Positions 12,315 through 23,119 of a DNA stretch of 64,000 nucleotides are shown in pieces. Made by a program: the position numbers and the translations under genes. Numbering within the stretch: the stretch's first letter is position 1; the number at the start of each line of letters is the position of its first letter. Under the pieces are notes generated by a model. That model saw nothing but the letters and a program-made list of their open reading frames with translations. It had not been told where the DNA came from and made no database searches. Source of the DNA: Pseudomonas sp. NCCP-436. Its GTDB lineage: Bacteria > Pseudomonadota > Gammaproteobacteria > Pseudomonadales > Pseudomonadaceae. Where the stretch lies: contig NZ_BPLZ01000006.1 of the NCBI RefSeq assembly GCF_019656335.1, positions 151,973 to 215,972 on the forward strand, in the 5' to 3' direction.

Positions 12315-14122
12315 ATGATCGCCAGCCTGCGCCCACTTTCCGCCCTTGTTCTGGCCGGCCTGCTCGCCGCTTGCGCCAACTCGCCGACCAACACCTTGGG
12401 CCAACTGCCGCGCACGCCACAGGCCAGCATCGAGCAGATGCTCCAGCAGGCCGACTCGAGCAAGCCGGAGCAGGCCGCCCTGTTGCGCCTTTCCGCCGCT
12501 GATCAGGCCTATCAGCAGCAGGACATCGCCCGCTCTGCGCGCATCCTCGAGCTGGTCGACATTACCAGCCTGCAACCGGCGCAGCAGATCTTTGCCAGCA
12601 CCCTACAGGCCGAACTGGCCATGGCTCGCCAGCAACCGAGAAGCGCTCTGAAAGCGCTGCAACATCCTAGTTTCGAACGCCTGGGCGAACTACCCCTGGA
12701 ACAGCAGGCGCGCACCCAGTTGGTACACGCACGCGTTCTGGAGGCCAACGGCCAGCTACTGGCTGCCATACGCGAACGCGTATTTATTGCACCACTGCTC
12801 AGCGGCGAGACGGCCCACGACAACCATGAGAGCATCTGGACTCTGGCGACCCGACTGCCAGCTCAGGACACCCCGAGCAGCCTCGACAACGATCTCGCCG
12901 GCTGGCTGGAACTGGCCCGCATCACAAAAGGCAGCGCCACTCTTGAGCAGCAGCAGACGGCCATCGACCAGTGGATTAGCCGTAATCCACAGCACCCAGC
13001 CGCCGTACAACTTCCCGAAGCGCTGATCAAACTGCGTGAACTGGCCAGCCAGCCGCTGACCCACATCGCCCTGCTGCTACCTCAGGAAGGCCAACTCGCC
13101 AGCGTAGCCCGTGCCCTGCGTGACGGCTTTCTGGCAGCTCATTACGAAGCACAGCAAAACTATCAGCAGACACCCCAGATCAGTCTCTATGACAGCTCCC
13201 GTATCGGCTCACTGGACGCTTTCTACCAGCAGGCGCAGGCCGACGGCGTACAGCTGGTAGTCGGCCCACTGGAAAAGCCGCTGGTCAAGCAGCTCAGCGA
13301 CCGCGAGCAGTTGCCAATCACCACCTTGGCGCTGAACTACAGCGATGTTGGCGGCGAAGGCCCGGCCCAGCTGTTCCAGTTCGGCCTGGCTGCTGAAGAC
13401 GAAGCCCGCGAAGCGGCTCGCCGCGCCTGGGCCGACGGCATGCGCCGCGCTGTCGCTCTGGTGCCGCGCGGCGAATGGGGCGACCGCGTACTGGAAGCCT
13501 TCCGTCAGCACTGGCAGGCTCAAGGCGGCACGCTGATCGCCGCCGAACACATCGATCAGCCAGTAGAGCTGGCCCGACAGATTGGCGAGCTATTCAAGTT
13601 GCGCGAGAGCGAAGCCCGCGCCCAACGCCTGCAGGCCACCCTCGGCACCGGCATCGAAGCCCAGCCGGCACGCCGCCAGGACATCGACTTCATATTCCTC
13701 GCCGCGACGCCGCAACAGGCCCAGCAAATCAAGCCGACACTGGCCTTCCAGTACGCTGGTGACGTTCCAGTCTATGCCACCTCGCATCTGTTTACCGGCA
13801 ACCATAGCCACGCTCAGTATCAGGATCTGGAAGGTATCCGCTTTTGCGAAACTCCCTGGCTACTGGACAACCATGCCCCGCTGCGCCAGGCAGTCAGCCA
13901 GCAATGGCCGCAGGCCGGTGGCAGTCTTGGCCGGCTCTATGCCATGGGTGTAGATGCCTACCGCCTGGCACCGCGCCTGACCCAGCTCAAGGCATTGCCG
14001 GAGTCGCGCATCGAAGGCCTGTCAGGCAATCTCAGCCTGAATCCTGCTCAGCGCATCGAACGGCAACTGCCCTGGGCTGAGTTCCGTGGTGGGCGGATCC
14101 AACGGCTTCCCGACGACACATT

Positions 14123-14126
<4 letters not shown>
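12315..14126 (+). CDS. lpoA: LpoA, outer-membrane lipoprotein activator of PBP1a
   Basis: Lipoprotein that spans the periplasm and stimulates the bifunctional peptidoglycan synthase PBP1a. Signal peptide with lipobox LLAAC near residue 20, an N-terminal TPR-like helical region (about 30-250) and a C-terminal periplasmic-binding-protein-like domain (about 255-590, beginning at HIALLLPQEG). The ATG at 12315 is preferred over upstream in-frame starts because it begins the signal peptide; this gives 603 residues. It heads an apparent lpoA-yraN-gmhA-dolP operon with overlaps at its last two ends. Confidence 0.93.
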
Positions 14127-15631
<1,505 letters not shown>

Positions 15632-15650
15632 AGCCAACTGCGAAATAAAA

Positions 15651-15676
15651 AACGGGCGCCAATGGCGCCCGTTTTT
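15651..15676. terminator. Bidirectional intrinsic terminator between dolP and sspB
   Basis: Perfect stem AACGGGCGCC / GGCGCCCGTT with a 3-base loop, flanked by T-rich sequence on the right and A-rich sequence on the left. It can end both the lpoA operon (plus) and the sspA-sspB transcript (minus). Confidence 0.9.
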
Positions 15677-15702
15677 CGTTCACAACCTGTACTCCACGAG
15701 CC

Positions 15703-16116
15703 TTATTTGACCACCTTGAGGCTGGGCCGGCCACTGGGGCGTGGCGGCTCGTTACCACCTGGGCCGTCATCCTCCGGACCGGACTCTTGCGACCCGCCGG
15801 CAAGGGGCGGCTCCATGTCGAAAACCATGCCCTGGCCGTTTTCCCTCGCATAGATAGCCATGATGGCTTCGGCAGGGATGTACAGACTGTGGGCCACGCC
15901 GCCAAAACGCCCCTCAAAGCTCACCGCCTGATTGTCCATATGCAGATGACGCACCGCGCTGGGCGATGCGTTCAGCACGATCTGGCCATCACTGGCAAAC
16001 CCGGCCGGTACCTGTACGCCCGGATATTCGGCATTAACCAGCAAGTGCGGAGTGCAATCGTTATCGACAATCCATTCATAGAGGGCACGAACGAGATAGG
16101 GACGACTGGAATTCAT
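15703..16116 (-). CDS. sspB: SspB, ClpXP adaptor (stringent starvation protein B)
   Basis: Delivers ssrA-tagged peptides to ClpXP. The 137-residue product has the conserved substrate-binding domain (MNSSRPYLVRALYEWI, VPAGFASDGQIVLN, FGGVAHSLYIP), an acidic Gly/Pro-rich linker and the C-terminal ClpX-binding tail ending RPSLKVVK. The frame opens at 16128, but the ATG at 16116 has GGAG six bases upstream and matches the family start. It lies 15 bases after sspA in an sspA-sspB operon. Confidence 0.95.
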   Translation of the reverse strand: MNSSRPYLVRALYEWIVDNDCTPHLLVNAEYPGVQVPAGFASDGQIVLNASPSAVRHLHMDNQAVSFEGRFGGVAHSLYIPAEAIMAIYARENGQGMVFDMEPPLAGGSQESGPEDDGPGGNEPPRPSGRPSLKVVK

Positions 16117-16131
16117 GGCATTCTCCAAAAT

Positions 16132-16749
16132 TCAGCGCATGATGCGCTCGGCTGCAGACAAGCTCGCCTGGAAGTTGGCACGAGAAAACTGCCGATCCAT
16201 ATACTCAAGCAACGGCCTGGCCTGACGCGGCAACTCAATCTGCAGCAACGGCAGGCGCCAAAGGATGGGCAATAAGCAACAGTCCAACAGGCTCAGCTCA
16301 TCACTGAGGAAGAACGGCTTTTCGGCAAATAGCGGCGAGACGCCACTCAGGCTCTCGCGAAGCTCCTTACGTGCTTGCTGACGCTCGCTCTCCTTGCTGC
16401 GCGGCTCAAGAATCCGGTCAACCAGAACACACCAGTCGCGCTGGATGCGATGCATCAGCAGACGGCTGTTGGCACGCGCCACCGGATAGACCGGCAGCAA
16501 CGGCGGATGCGGATAGCGCTCGTCCAGGTACTCCATCACCACGCCCGGTTCGTACAGAACCAGGTCTCGATCAACCAGAGTAGGCAGGCTGCCGTAGGGA
16601 TTGAGCTCGGCCAGCTTCGGCGGACACTGCCCGGCCTCGATGTCGATTATCTCGACACTGACGCCCTTCTCGGCCAACACCATGCGCACACGATGGGAAT
16701 AGTGATCGGCGGGGTCGGAATAGCAGGTCAACCGATTGGTCACCGCCAT
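16132..16749 (-). CDS. sspA: SspA, RNA-polymerase-associated stringent starvation protein A
   Basis: Glutathione-S-transferase-fold protein that binds RNA polymerase and affects starvation, acid-tolerance and virulence gene expression. The 205-residue product shows the thioredoxin-like N-terminal half ([31 protein letters not shown]) and an all-helical C-terminal half. The GST catalytic residue is not expected in this family. The ATG at 16749 has an AGGAGG ribosome-binding site six bases upstream, so the upstream extension to 16863 is discarded. Confidence 0.95.
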   Translation of the reverse strand: MAVTNRLTCYSDPADHYSHRVRMVLAEKGVSVEIIDIEAGQCPPKLAELNPYGSLPTLVDRDLVLYEPGVVMEYLDERYPHPPLLPVYPVARANSRLLMHRIQRDWCVLVDRILEPRSKESERQQARKELRESLSGVSPLFAEKPFFLSDELSLLDCCLLPILWRLPLLQIELPRQARPLLEYMDRQFSRANFQASLSAAERIMR

Positions 16750-16900
16750 GGCGATCCTCCTCGCTTTCGGCTTTTCAGAAACACGAAAAATTGCCGCAGC
16801 AATTTTCAGATGCCGCTGCCGTAACTCCGCTGGAGCGGCAACGAAATGGCAGGGTAGAAGCACCTGCGCGCCCTAAAGGGTGCGCAGGTTACGGAACGAC

Positions 16901-17680
16901 TCAGTGAACGTCCTTCCAGTACTCGCGTTTGAGCAGGTAGGCGAACACGAAGAAGAAGGCCAGGTACAGCAGCACGTAGGTACCGATGCGCTGAGATTCC
17001 AGCTTGACCGGGTTGGCCGAATAAGCGAGGAAGGTCACCAGGTTCTTCACCTTCTCGTCAAACTCAGCCTCGCTCAGCTTGCCAGTGTTCGGCACAACGG
17101 TGAGCTGATCGCACGACTCAGCGGTAATCGCCGCACCAGTCAGCGGGTCATACTGCTTCTTGCCGTCTTCAACCACTTGCACCTGCTTGCAGCCGATCAC
17201 CTGACGGCCCTGCAGGCCGACCAGCACGTTGGGCATACCGACGTTCGGGAACAGCTTGTTGTTGGCACCCAGCGGACGCTTCTCATCTTCGTAGAAAGTA
17301 CGCAGGTAGGTGTACAACCAGTCGGTACCGCGAACACGCGCCACCAGGGTCAGGTCGGGCGGAGCAGCACCAAACCAGGCCTTGGCGTCATTCGGCGTCA
17401 TGCCGATCTTCATGTGGTCGCCGATCTTCGAATCATTGAATACGACGTTCTCCAGCATGACCTCGTGCGGGATGCCGAGGTCGTCGGCAACACGCTCATA
17501 ACGCTGGTACTGGGCCGAGTGGCAACCCATGCAGTAGTTGGCGAAGGTACGCAGACCGTCCTGCATGGCAGCCTTGTCGGTCAGATCGATATCGACCTTG
17601 TCCAGCGGATAGTCACTGGCAGCCCCCATGGACAGCGCCGGCAGCGCAGCGAATACAAATGCAGCGAAGAGCTTTTTCAT
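16901..17680 (-). CDS. petC: Cytochrome c1 of the bc1 complex
   Basis: Haem-binding subunit of ubiquinol:cytochrome c oxidoreductase that passes electrons from the Rieske protein to soluble cytochrome c. The 259-residue product has a cleavable signal peptide (about 1-20), one CMGCH haem site near residue 51 and a C-terminal membrane anchor (about 233-253) ending in KREYWKDVH. The ATG at 17680 shares one base with the petB stop. It is a separate gene, not fused to cytochrome b. Confidence 0.97.
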   Translation of the reverse strand: MKKLFAAFVFAALPALSMGAASDYPLDKVDIDLTDKAAMQDGLRTFANYCMGCHSAQYQRYERVADDLGIPHEVMLENVVFNDSKIGDHMKIGMTPNDAKAWFGAAPPDLTLVARVRGTDWLYTYLRTFYEDEKRPLGANNKLFPNVGMPNVLVGLQGRQVIGCKQVQVVEDGKKQYDPLTGAAITAESCDQLTVVPNTGKLSEAEFDEKVKNLVTFLAYSANPVKLESQRIGTYVLLYLAFFFVFAYLLKREYWKDVH

Positions 17681-18891
17681 CAGCCAGTCACCCTTTCCGG
17701 AACCGGTTTGGTCTTCTCCATCCTGGTGTAGAACGGCATCAGGATGAAATACGCGAAGTACAGGATTGTGCAGATCTGCGACAGCAGGGTACGACCCGGG
17801 GTCGGAGACAGCACGCCCAGTACGCCGAGGATGACGAAGGAGATGCAGAATACCAGCAGCCAGATCTTGCTCAGCCATCCCTTGTAACGCATCGACTTGA
17901 CCGGGCTACGGTCGAGCCATGGCAGCACGAACAGCACGGCGATGGCGGCGCCCATGGCGATAACGCCGAGCAGCTTGTCCGGTACCGCACGCAGAATTGC
18001 GTAGAAGGGGGTGAAGTACCAAACCGGAGCGATGTGCTCAGGGGTCTTGAACGGGTTGGCTGCTTCGAAGTTCGGCTTCTCGAGGAAGTAACCGCCCATC
18101 TCAGGGAAGAAGAACACCACGAAGCAGAACACGAACAGGAAGACCACGACACCGACGATATCTTTAACGGTGTAGTACGGGTGGAACGGAATGCCATCCA
18201 GCGGAACGCCGTTCTCGTCCTTATTCTTCTTGATCTCGACGCCGTCCGGGTTGTTCGAACCGACTTCGTGCAGCGCGAGAATATGCAGCACAACCAGGCC
18301 GAGCAGAACGATCGGCAGAGCGATCACGTGCAGGGCAAAGAAGCGGTTCAGGGTAATCCCGGAAATCAGGTAGTCACCACGGATCCACTGGGTCAGGTCA
18401 TCACCGATCACCGGGATGGCACCGAACAGCGAAATGATCACCTGGGCACCCCAGTAGGACATCTGCCCCCAGGGCAGCAGGTAACCCATGAAGGCTTCCG
18501 CCATCAGGCACAGGTAGATCAGCATGCCGAAGATCCACACCAGCTCGCGGGGCTTCTGGTAGGAGCCGTAGAGCAGGCCGCGGAACATATGCAGGTACAC
18601 CACGATGAAGAACGCGGAAGCACCGGTGGAATGCAGGTAGCGCAGGATCCAGCCGTATTCGACGTCACGCATGATGTACTCGACGGAAGCGAAGGCGCCT
18701 TCGGCGGACGGCTCGAAGCTCATGGTCAGCCAAATGCCGGTAAGGATCTGGTTGACCAGCACCAGCAGGGCCAGCGAGCCGAAGAAGTAGAAGAAGTTGA
18801 AGTTCTTCGGTGCATAGTATTTGGAGAGATGGTCTTCCCACATCTTGGTGGCCGGGAAGCGCGCATCCACCCATTCCATGAATTTGCTCAT
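17680..18891 (-). CDS. petB: Cytochrome b of the bc1 complex
   Basis: Membrane subunit carrying both b haems and the quinone sites; 403 residues, about eight transmembrane helices. Probable haem ligands are His87, His101, His188 and His203. Two features differ from the textbook mitochondrial protein. The Qo-site motif reads PVWY (289-292) where PEWY is usual. The helix-D histidines are 15 positions apart, not 14. It overlaps petA and petC by one base each (TGATG). Confidence 0.97.
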   Translation of the reverse strand: MSKFMEWVDARFPATKMWEDHLSKYYAPKNFNFFYFFGSLALLVLVNQILTGIWLTMSFEPSAEGAFASVEYIMRDVEYGWILRYLHSTGASAFFIVVYLHMFRGLLYGSYQKPRELVWIFGMLIYLCLMAEAFMGYLLPWGQMSYWGAQVIISLFGAIPVIGDDLTQWIRGDYLISGITLNRFFALHVIALPIVLLGLVVLHILALHEVGSNNPDGVEIKKNKDENGVPLDGIPFHPYYTVKDIVGVVVFLFVFCFVVFFFPEMGGYFLEKPNFEAANPFKTPEHIAPVWYFTPFYAILRAVPDKLLGVIAMGAAIAVLFVLPWLDRSPVKSMRYKGWLSKIWLLVFCISFVILGVLGVLSPTPGRTLLSQICTILYFAYFILMPFYTRMEKTKPVPERVTG

Positions 18892-19484
18892 CAGGCGTTC
18901 TCCTGGTCCACACCGATGATGATCACATCATCCGTCTCGTAGCTGTGCGGCGGCACCGGCAGATTCAGCGGAGCCGGCTGCGCCTTGTACACGCGGCCTG
19001 CGAGGTCGTAACGGGAACCGTGGCAGGGACAGAAATAGCCGCCGACCCAGTCCGGGCCTAGGTCGGCCGGCGCCACTTCCGGACGGAAGGACGGTGCGCA
19101 ACCCAGGTGAGTGCACAGACCAACCAGCACCAGCAATTCCGGCTTGATCGAACGAGTCTTCTTGTCGACGTATTCCGGCTGCACGGACGCGGCTGACTCG
19201 GGATCGGCCACGCTACCTTCTATCTTGCTCAGGTTCGCCAGAATCTCCTCGGTACGGCGCACGATGAATACCGGCTGACCGCGCCACTCAGCAACCATCT
19301 GCTGACCCGCCTCGATCTTGCTGACGTTCACCTTCACCGGTGCCCCGGCCGCCTTGGCCTTGGCACTGGGGAACCATGACCCCACGAACGGAGTCGCAGC
19401 ACCTACCGCTCCTGCCGCACCCACCACAGAGGTGGCTGCAACCAGAAAGCGACGCCGGCCTGCATTCACGCCGTCATTGCTCAT
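18891..19484 (-). CDS. petA: Rieske iron-sulfur protein of the bc1 complex
   Basis: 197-residue Rieske subunit with an N-terminal twin-arginine-type signal anchor (GRRRFLVAA, hydrophobic stretch to about residue 35) and the two [2Fe-2S] ligand motifs CTHLGC and CPCHGS in the C-terminal domain. First gene of petA-petB-petC, with GGGAGA before its ATG. It feeds electrons from ubiquinol at the Qo site to cytochrome c1. Confidence 0.97.
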   Translation of the reverse strand: MSNDGVNAGRRRFLVAATSVVGAAGAVGAATPFVGSWFPSAKAKAAGAPVKVNVSKIEAGQQMVAEWRGQPVFIVRRTEEILANLSKIEGSVADPESAASVQPEYVDKKTRSIKPELLVLVGLCTHLGCAPSFRPEVAPADLGPDWVGGYFCPCHGSRYDLAGRVYKAQPAPLNLPVPPHSYETDDVIIIGVDQENA

Positions 19485-19508
19485 TCAGTCGTCTCCCATC
19501 AGCTTTGT

Positions 19509-19525
19509 GGCCTGTTGTTCAGGCC
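19509..19525 (-). other. Hairpin in the petA 5' leader
   Basis: On the minus strand GGCCTG-AACAA-CAGGCC forms a perfect 6-bp stem about 25 bases before the petA start. No U-run follows, so it is not a terminator. It may affect translation or mRNA stability. Confidence 0.3.
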
Positions 19526-19684
19526 TCTACTAAATAAAAATCGGGCCGCGCAAAAAATTCGCCAAATGGTAAAGAAAAGCCCCTTTTCTGACAAGGTAAT
19601 TACCCGCCACCCCTTCGGCGAAACCCTTGTCGCACGCGCCTTGCGCAGCTGCGGCACGTTGTCGCACAACTTCCGCGCCACCAT

Positions 19685-19719
19685 AAAAAACGCCCAGCTC
19701 CGTGAGGAAACTGGGCGCC
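19685..19719 (-). terminator. Intrinsic terminator after rpsI
   Basis: On the minus strand GGCGCCCAG ... CTGGGCG with a 13-base loop is followed by six T. It lies about 20 bases after the rpsI stop and separates the ribosomal operon from petABC. Confidence 0.85.
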
Positions 19720-19738
19720 TTTGCAAGCGTAGTCGAAA

Positions 19739-20131
19739 TTAACGCTTGGAGTACTGCGGACGCTTGCGCGCCTTGCGCAGACCAACCTTCTTACGCTCGA
19801 CTTCACGGGCGTCACGAGTGACGTAACCGGCCTTACGCAACGGGCTGCGCAGAGTTTCGTCATACTCGATCAGAGCGCGGGTGATGCCGTGACGGATGGC
19901 ACCGGCCTGACCACTGACACCACCACCGGCAACGGTGACGAAGATGTCGAACTTCTCGACAGTCTCGGTCAGCTCCAGCGGCTGACGTACGACCATGCGA
20001 GCAGTTTCGCGACCGAAGAAGTTGTCCAGGCTGCGATTATTGATGGAGATGTTACCGGTACCCGGACGCAGGAATACGCGAGCGGTTGCGGTCTTACGAC
20101 GGCCAGTGCCGTAATTTTGAGTCGCCGACAT
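19739..20131 (-). CDS. rpsI: 30S ribosomal protein S9 (uS9)
   Basis: 130 residues, the normal S9 length. It has the N-terminal [15 protein letters not shown] and ends in the conserved basic tail [12 protein letters not shown] that reaches the P-site tRNA. It follows rplM by 14 bases in the universal rplM-rpsI pair. Confidence 0.98.
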   Translation of the reverse strand: MSATQNYGTGRRKTATARVFLRPGTGNISINNRSLDNFFGRETARMVVRQPLELTETVEKFDIFVTVAGGGVSGQAGAIRHGITRALIEYDETLRSPLRKAGYVTRDAREVERKKVGLRKARKRPQYSKR

Positions 20132-20145
20132 AGTGAACTATTCCG

Positions 20146-20574
20146 TTAAATCTTCAGTTCTTGGGGCTGCTGGGCAGTGTGCGGGTGAGTAGCACCCTTG
20201 TACACCTTCAGCTTGCGGTACATGTCGCGACCCAGCGGATTCTTCGGCAGCATGCCTTTAACCGCGGTCTCGATCACACGCTCAGGGGCACGAGCGATCA
20301 GCTTCTCGAAGCTGATTTCCTTGATGCCGCCCGGGAAACCGGAGTGGGAGTAGTACTTCTTGTCGCTAGACTTGGCGCCAGTGACACGAACCTGCTCGGC
20401 ATTGATGACGACGATGTAGTCGCCGGTATCGACGTGAGGGGTGTACTCGGGCTTGTGCTTGCCGCGCAGACGGCTTGCGATCTCGGTGGCCAGACGACCC
20501 AGGGTCTGGCCTGCAGCGTCGACGACATACCAGTCGCGCTTAACAGTTTCCGGTTTTGCAGTAAAAGTCTTCAT
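20146..20574 (-). CDS. rplM: 50S ribosomal protein L13 (uL13)
   Basis: 142 residues with the L13 start [36 protein letters not shown] and the MLPKNPLGR block. GAGG lies nine bases before the ATG. In E. coli L13 represses translation of its own operon through the mRNA leader. The leader here is short and I could not identify an equivalent site. Confidence 0.98.
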   Translation of the reverse strand: MKTFTAKPETVKRDWYVVDAAGQTLGRLATEIASRLRGKHKPEYTPHVDTGDYIVVINAEQVRVTGAKSSDKKYYSHSGFPGGIKEISFEKLIARAPERVIETAVKGMLPKNPLGRDMYRKLKVYKGATHPHTAQQPQELKI

Positions 20575-20615
20575 TCGCTATAGCCTCAGGGGCCGCCCTG
20601 AAAATAAGACGGCGG

Positions 20616-20644
20616 ATCTTACTGAATGGTGCTTGCTTTGACAA
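20616..20644 (-). promoter_or_regulatory. rplM-rpsI promoter
   Basis: Minus strand: -35 TTGTCA (20639-20644), 17-bp spacer, -10 TAAGAT (20616-20621). The -35 region lies inside a perfect inverted repeat CTTTGAC-AA-GTCAAAG (20636-20651). Confidence 0.65.
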
Positions 20645-20852
20645 GTCAAAGACGGCCGGAAACAGACGCTATCGGGGGCTCGGGTCAGCGCGTCCGCTAC
20701 GGCGGAGGGTTCGGTGGACTAGGCATCCCCACCTTCTCTCTTGGCGAGCTAGGCATTCCCGCGTCGAGAGCTGCGAAATTATGCCGATTGCAGCGAAAAT
20801 AGCAACCTGCTTTGATGTGAACCCTTCACCTGCAGTCAACGAGGAGTATTCA

Positions 20853-21890
20853 ATGCGATACCGTCAGCTCGGCCGCACCGACCTGAAAGTCAGCGCCCTG
20901 TGCCTGGGCAGCATGACCTGGGGAGAACAGAACAGCGAGGCCGAGGGCTTCGCCCAAATTCAGCGCGCCAAGGCCGGCGGGATCAATTTCATCGACACCG
21001 CCGAGATGTACCCGGTACCACCTCGCGCCGAAACATACAGCCGCACCGAGCAAATCATCGGCAACTACTTCCGCCAACACGGTGACCGTGCTGACTGGAT
21101 CCTGGCGAGCAAGGTCGCCGGCCCCGGCAACGGCATCAGTCACATCCGCGATGGACAGCTGAAGTTCGACCGCAAGCACATCGTCGCCGCACTGGACGCC
21201 AGCCTCAAGCGCCTGCAGACCGACTGGATTGACCTCTACCAGCTGCACTGGCCGGAGCGTCCAACCAACTTCTTCGGCCAGCTCGGCTACCGCCACCAGG
21301 AGACGGAGTTCACCCCGCTGGAGGAAACCCTGGAAGTGCTCGACGAGCAGGTGCGCGCCGGCAAGATCCGTCACATCGGCCTGTCCAACGAAACGCCCTG
21401 GGGCACCATGAAGTTCCTGCAATTGGCTGAAAGCCGCGGCTGGCCGCGGGCAGTCTCGATCCAGAATCCTTACAACCTGCTCAATCGCACATTTGAGGTG
21501 GGCCTGGCGGAAGTGGCGATCCGTGAGCAATGCGGCCTGCTGGCCTACTCGCCACTGGCCTTCGGCATGCTCAGCGGCAAGTACGAAGACGGCGCCCGCC
21601 CGGCCAGCGCCCGCATTACCCTGTTCAGCCGCTTCTCCCGCTATACCAACCCGCAGGCGGAGGCGGCCTGCTCTCGCTACGTCAGCCTGGCCCGAGAACA
21701 CGGCCTGGATCCGGCTCAGATGGCACTGGCCTTTGTTACCGCGCAGCCCTTCGTGACCAGCAACATCATCGGAGCCACCAGCCTGGAACAACTGAACAGC
21801 AACCTGGCCAGCGCCGAGCTGAAGCTCTCTGAAGAGGTGCTCGCCGGCATCGAGGCGATTCACAAGGCGCAGCCGAACCCGGCCCCCTGA
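20853..21890 (+). CDS. Aldo/keto reductase, Tas-like
   Basis: 345-residue NADPH-dependent oxidoreductase with a TIM-barrel fold, closest in outline to E. coli Tas. Visible are the N-terminal MRYRQLGRTDLKVS, the catalytic tetrad region (Asp and Tyr in DTAEMYP, Lys in LASKVAG, His in LYQLHWP) and the C-terminal cofactor-binding IIGATSLEQL. GAGGAG lies ahead of the ATG at 20853; the upstream frame to 20781 is not used. The substrate is unknown. It stands alone between rplM (divergent) and a convergent acyl-CoA dehydrogenase. Confidence 0.9.
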   Translation: MRYRQLGRTDLKVSALCLGSMTWGEQNSEAEGFAQIQRAKAGGINFIDTAEMYPVPPRAETYSRTEQIIGNYFRQHGDRADWILASKVAGPGNGISHIRDGQLKFDRKHIVAALDASLKRLQTDWIDLYQLHWPERPTNFFGQLGYRHQETEFTPLEETLEVLDEQVRAGKIRHIGLSNETPWGTMKFLQLAESRGWPRAVSIQNPYNLLNRTFEVGLAEVAIREQCGLLAYSPLAFGMLSGKYEDGARPASARITLFSRFSRYTNPQAEAACSRYVSLAREHGLDPAQMALAFVTAQPFVTSNIIGATSLEQLNSNLASAELKLSEEVLAGIEAIHKAQPNPAP

Positions 21891-21895
21891 ACGAG

Positions 21896-21921
21896 AAAGC
21901 CCGGTAGATACCGGGCTTTTC
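21896..21921 (+). terminator. Intrinsic terminator after the aldo/keto reductase gene
   Basis: AAAGCCCGG-TAGATA-CCGGGCTTTT followed by CTTT. The stem could also serve the convergent acyl-CoA dehydrogenase gene, but the T-run on that side is poorer. Confidence 0.85.
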
Positions 21922-21938
21922 TTTCGCAGCAGTCGTGC

Positions 21939-23075
21939 TTACAGCGAGCGGCTGATGATTTCCTTCATGATCTCGTTGGTGCCGGCATAAATACGCTGCA
22001 CCCGCGAGTCGGCCCAGGCTCGAGCGATAGGGTACTCCCACATAAAGCCGTAGCCGCCATGCAGCTGTACGCATTCGTCGATCACCTTGCACTGCAGGTC
22101 GGTTCCCCAGTACTTGAGCATTGCCGCAGTCGGCACATCGAGTTTTTTGTTCAGATGCAGATCCAGACAGCGGTCGACGAATACCCGGCCAACCTGGATT
22201 TCAGTAGCCATTTCCGCCAGCTTGAAACGGGTGTTCTGGAAGTCCGCCACAGCACGCCCGAAAGCCTTGCGTTCGCGGGTGTAATCGAGCGTCCACTTCA
22301 ACGCTGCCTCGGCCGATGCCAGTGCCGCGACCCCCACGGTCAGACGCTCCTGCGGCAGTTCCTGCATCAGGTAGACGAAGCCCATGCCCTCTCTGCCGAG
22401 CAAATTGGCCTTGGGAATACGTACATCCTGGAAAAACAGCTCGGAGGTATCCTGAGCTTTCATGCCGACCTTTTCCAGACGCTTGCCCTTGGAAAAGCCC
22501 GGCGTGCCGGCTTCCACCAGGAACAAACTGATGCCCTTGGCGCCGGCCCTGGGATCGGTCTTGGCCACGACTATCACCAGGTCGGCCAGCCAGCCGTTGG
22601 TGATAAAGGTCTTGGAACCGTTGATCACATACTCGTCGCCATCCAGCACGGCGGTGGTCTTCACCCCCTGCAAATCGGAACCGGTGCCCGGCTCGGTCAT
22701 GGCGATGGCAGTAACCAGCTCGCCACTGACCAGCCTGGGTAGATAGTGGCGCTTCTGCTCTTCCGAGCCGTAATGGAGGATGTAGGGCGCAACGATGTCG
22801 GAATGCAGGGAAAAGCCGACCCCGGTCAGCCCCAGACGCGCCTGCTCCTCGATGACCACGGTACTGTAGAGGAAGTCGGCGCCCATACCGCCGTATTCCT
22901 CGGGAATGTGCGAGCAGAGCAGCCCCGCTTCGCCTGCCTTGTTCCACAGGGCACGATCGATGTGGCCATCCTTCTCCCACTGAGCGTGGTAAGGCACCGC
23001 CTCCTGCTCGAAGAACTTGCGCACACTGTCGCGAAACAACTCGTGATCGGAACTGAATAGGGTTCTGGGGATCAT
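21939..23075 (-). CDS. Acyl-CoA dehydrogenase, long-chain/isovaleryl-type active site
   Basis: 378-residue FAD enzyme that introduces the alpha-beta double bond in an acyl-CoA. Family motifs are AMTEPGTGSDLQG (flavin and substrate loop), FITNGWLADL and the C-terminal LHGGYGFMWEYP. The usual catalytic Glu of the YEGT motif is Ala364 here (YAGTNEI). Isovaleryl- and long-chain-acyl-CoA dehydrogenases instead use a Glu on helix G; the counterpart here is probably Glu243 in PQERL. A single enzyme gene divergent from a GlxA/AraC regulator suggests it is that regulator's target. No ETF gene is nearby. Confidence 0.92.
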   Translation of the reverse strand: MIPRTLFSSDHELFRDSVRKFFEQEAVPYHAQWEKDGHIDRALWNKAGEAGLLCSHIPEEYGGMGADFLYSTVVIEEQARLGLTGVGFSLHSDIVAPYILHYGSEEQKRHYLPRLVSGELVTAIAMTEPGTGSDLQGVKTTAVLDGDEYVINGSKTFITNGWLADLVIVVAKTDPRAGAKGISLFLVEAGTPGFSKGKRLEKVGMKAQDTSELFFQDVRIPKANLLGREGMGFVYLMQELPQERLTVGVAALASAEAALKWTLDYTRERKAFGRAVADFQNTRFKLAEMATEIQVGRVFVDRCLDLHLNKKLDVPTAAMLKYWGTDLQCKVIDECVQLHGGYGFMWEYPIARAWADSRVQRIYAGTNEIMKEIISRSL

Positions 23076-23119
23076 GGCGCTACCTGTGTCAGGCCAAAAA
23101 AGTCAGGCCCTGACTTTAG

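Noticed and set aside
16132..16749. SspA as a catalytic glutathione S-transferase
   Set aside because: The GST fold is present but context with sspB and sequence match SspA, which lacks GST activity.
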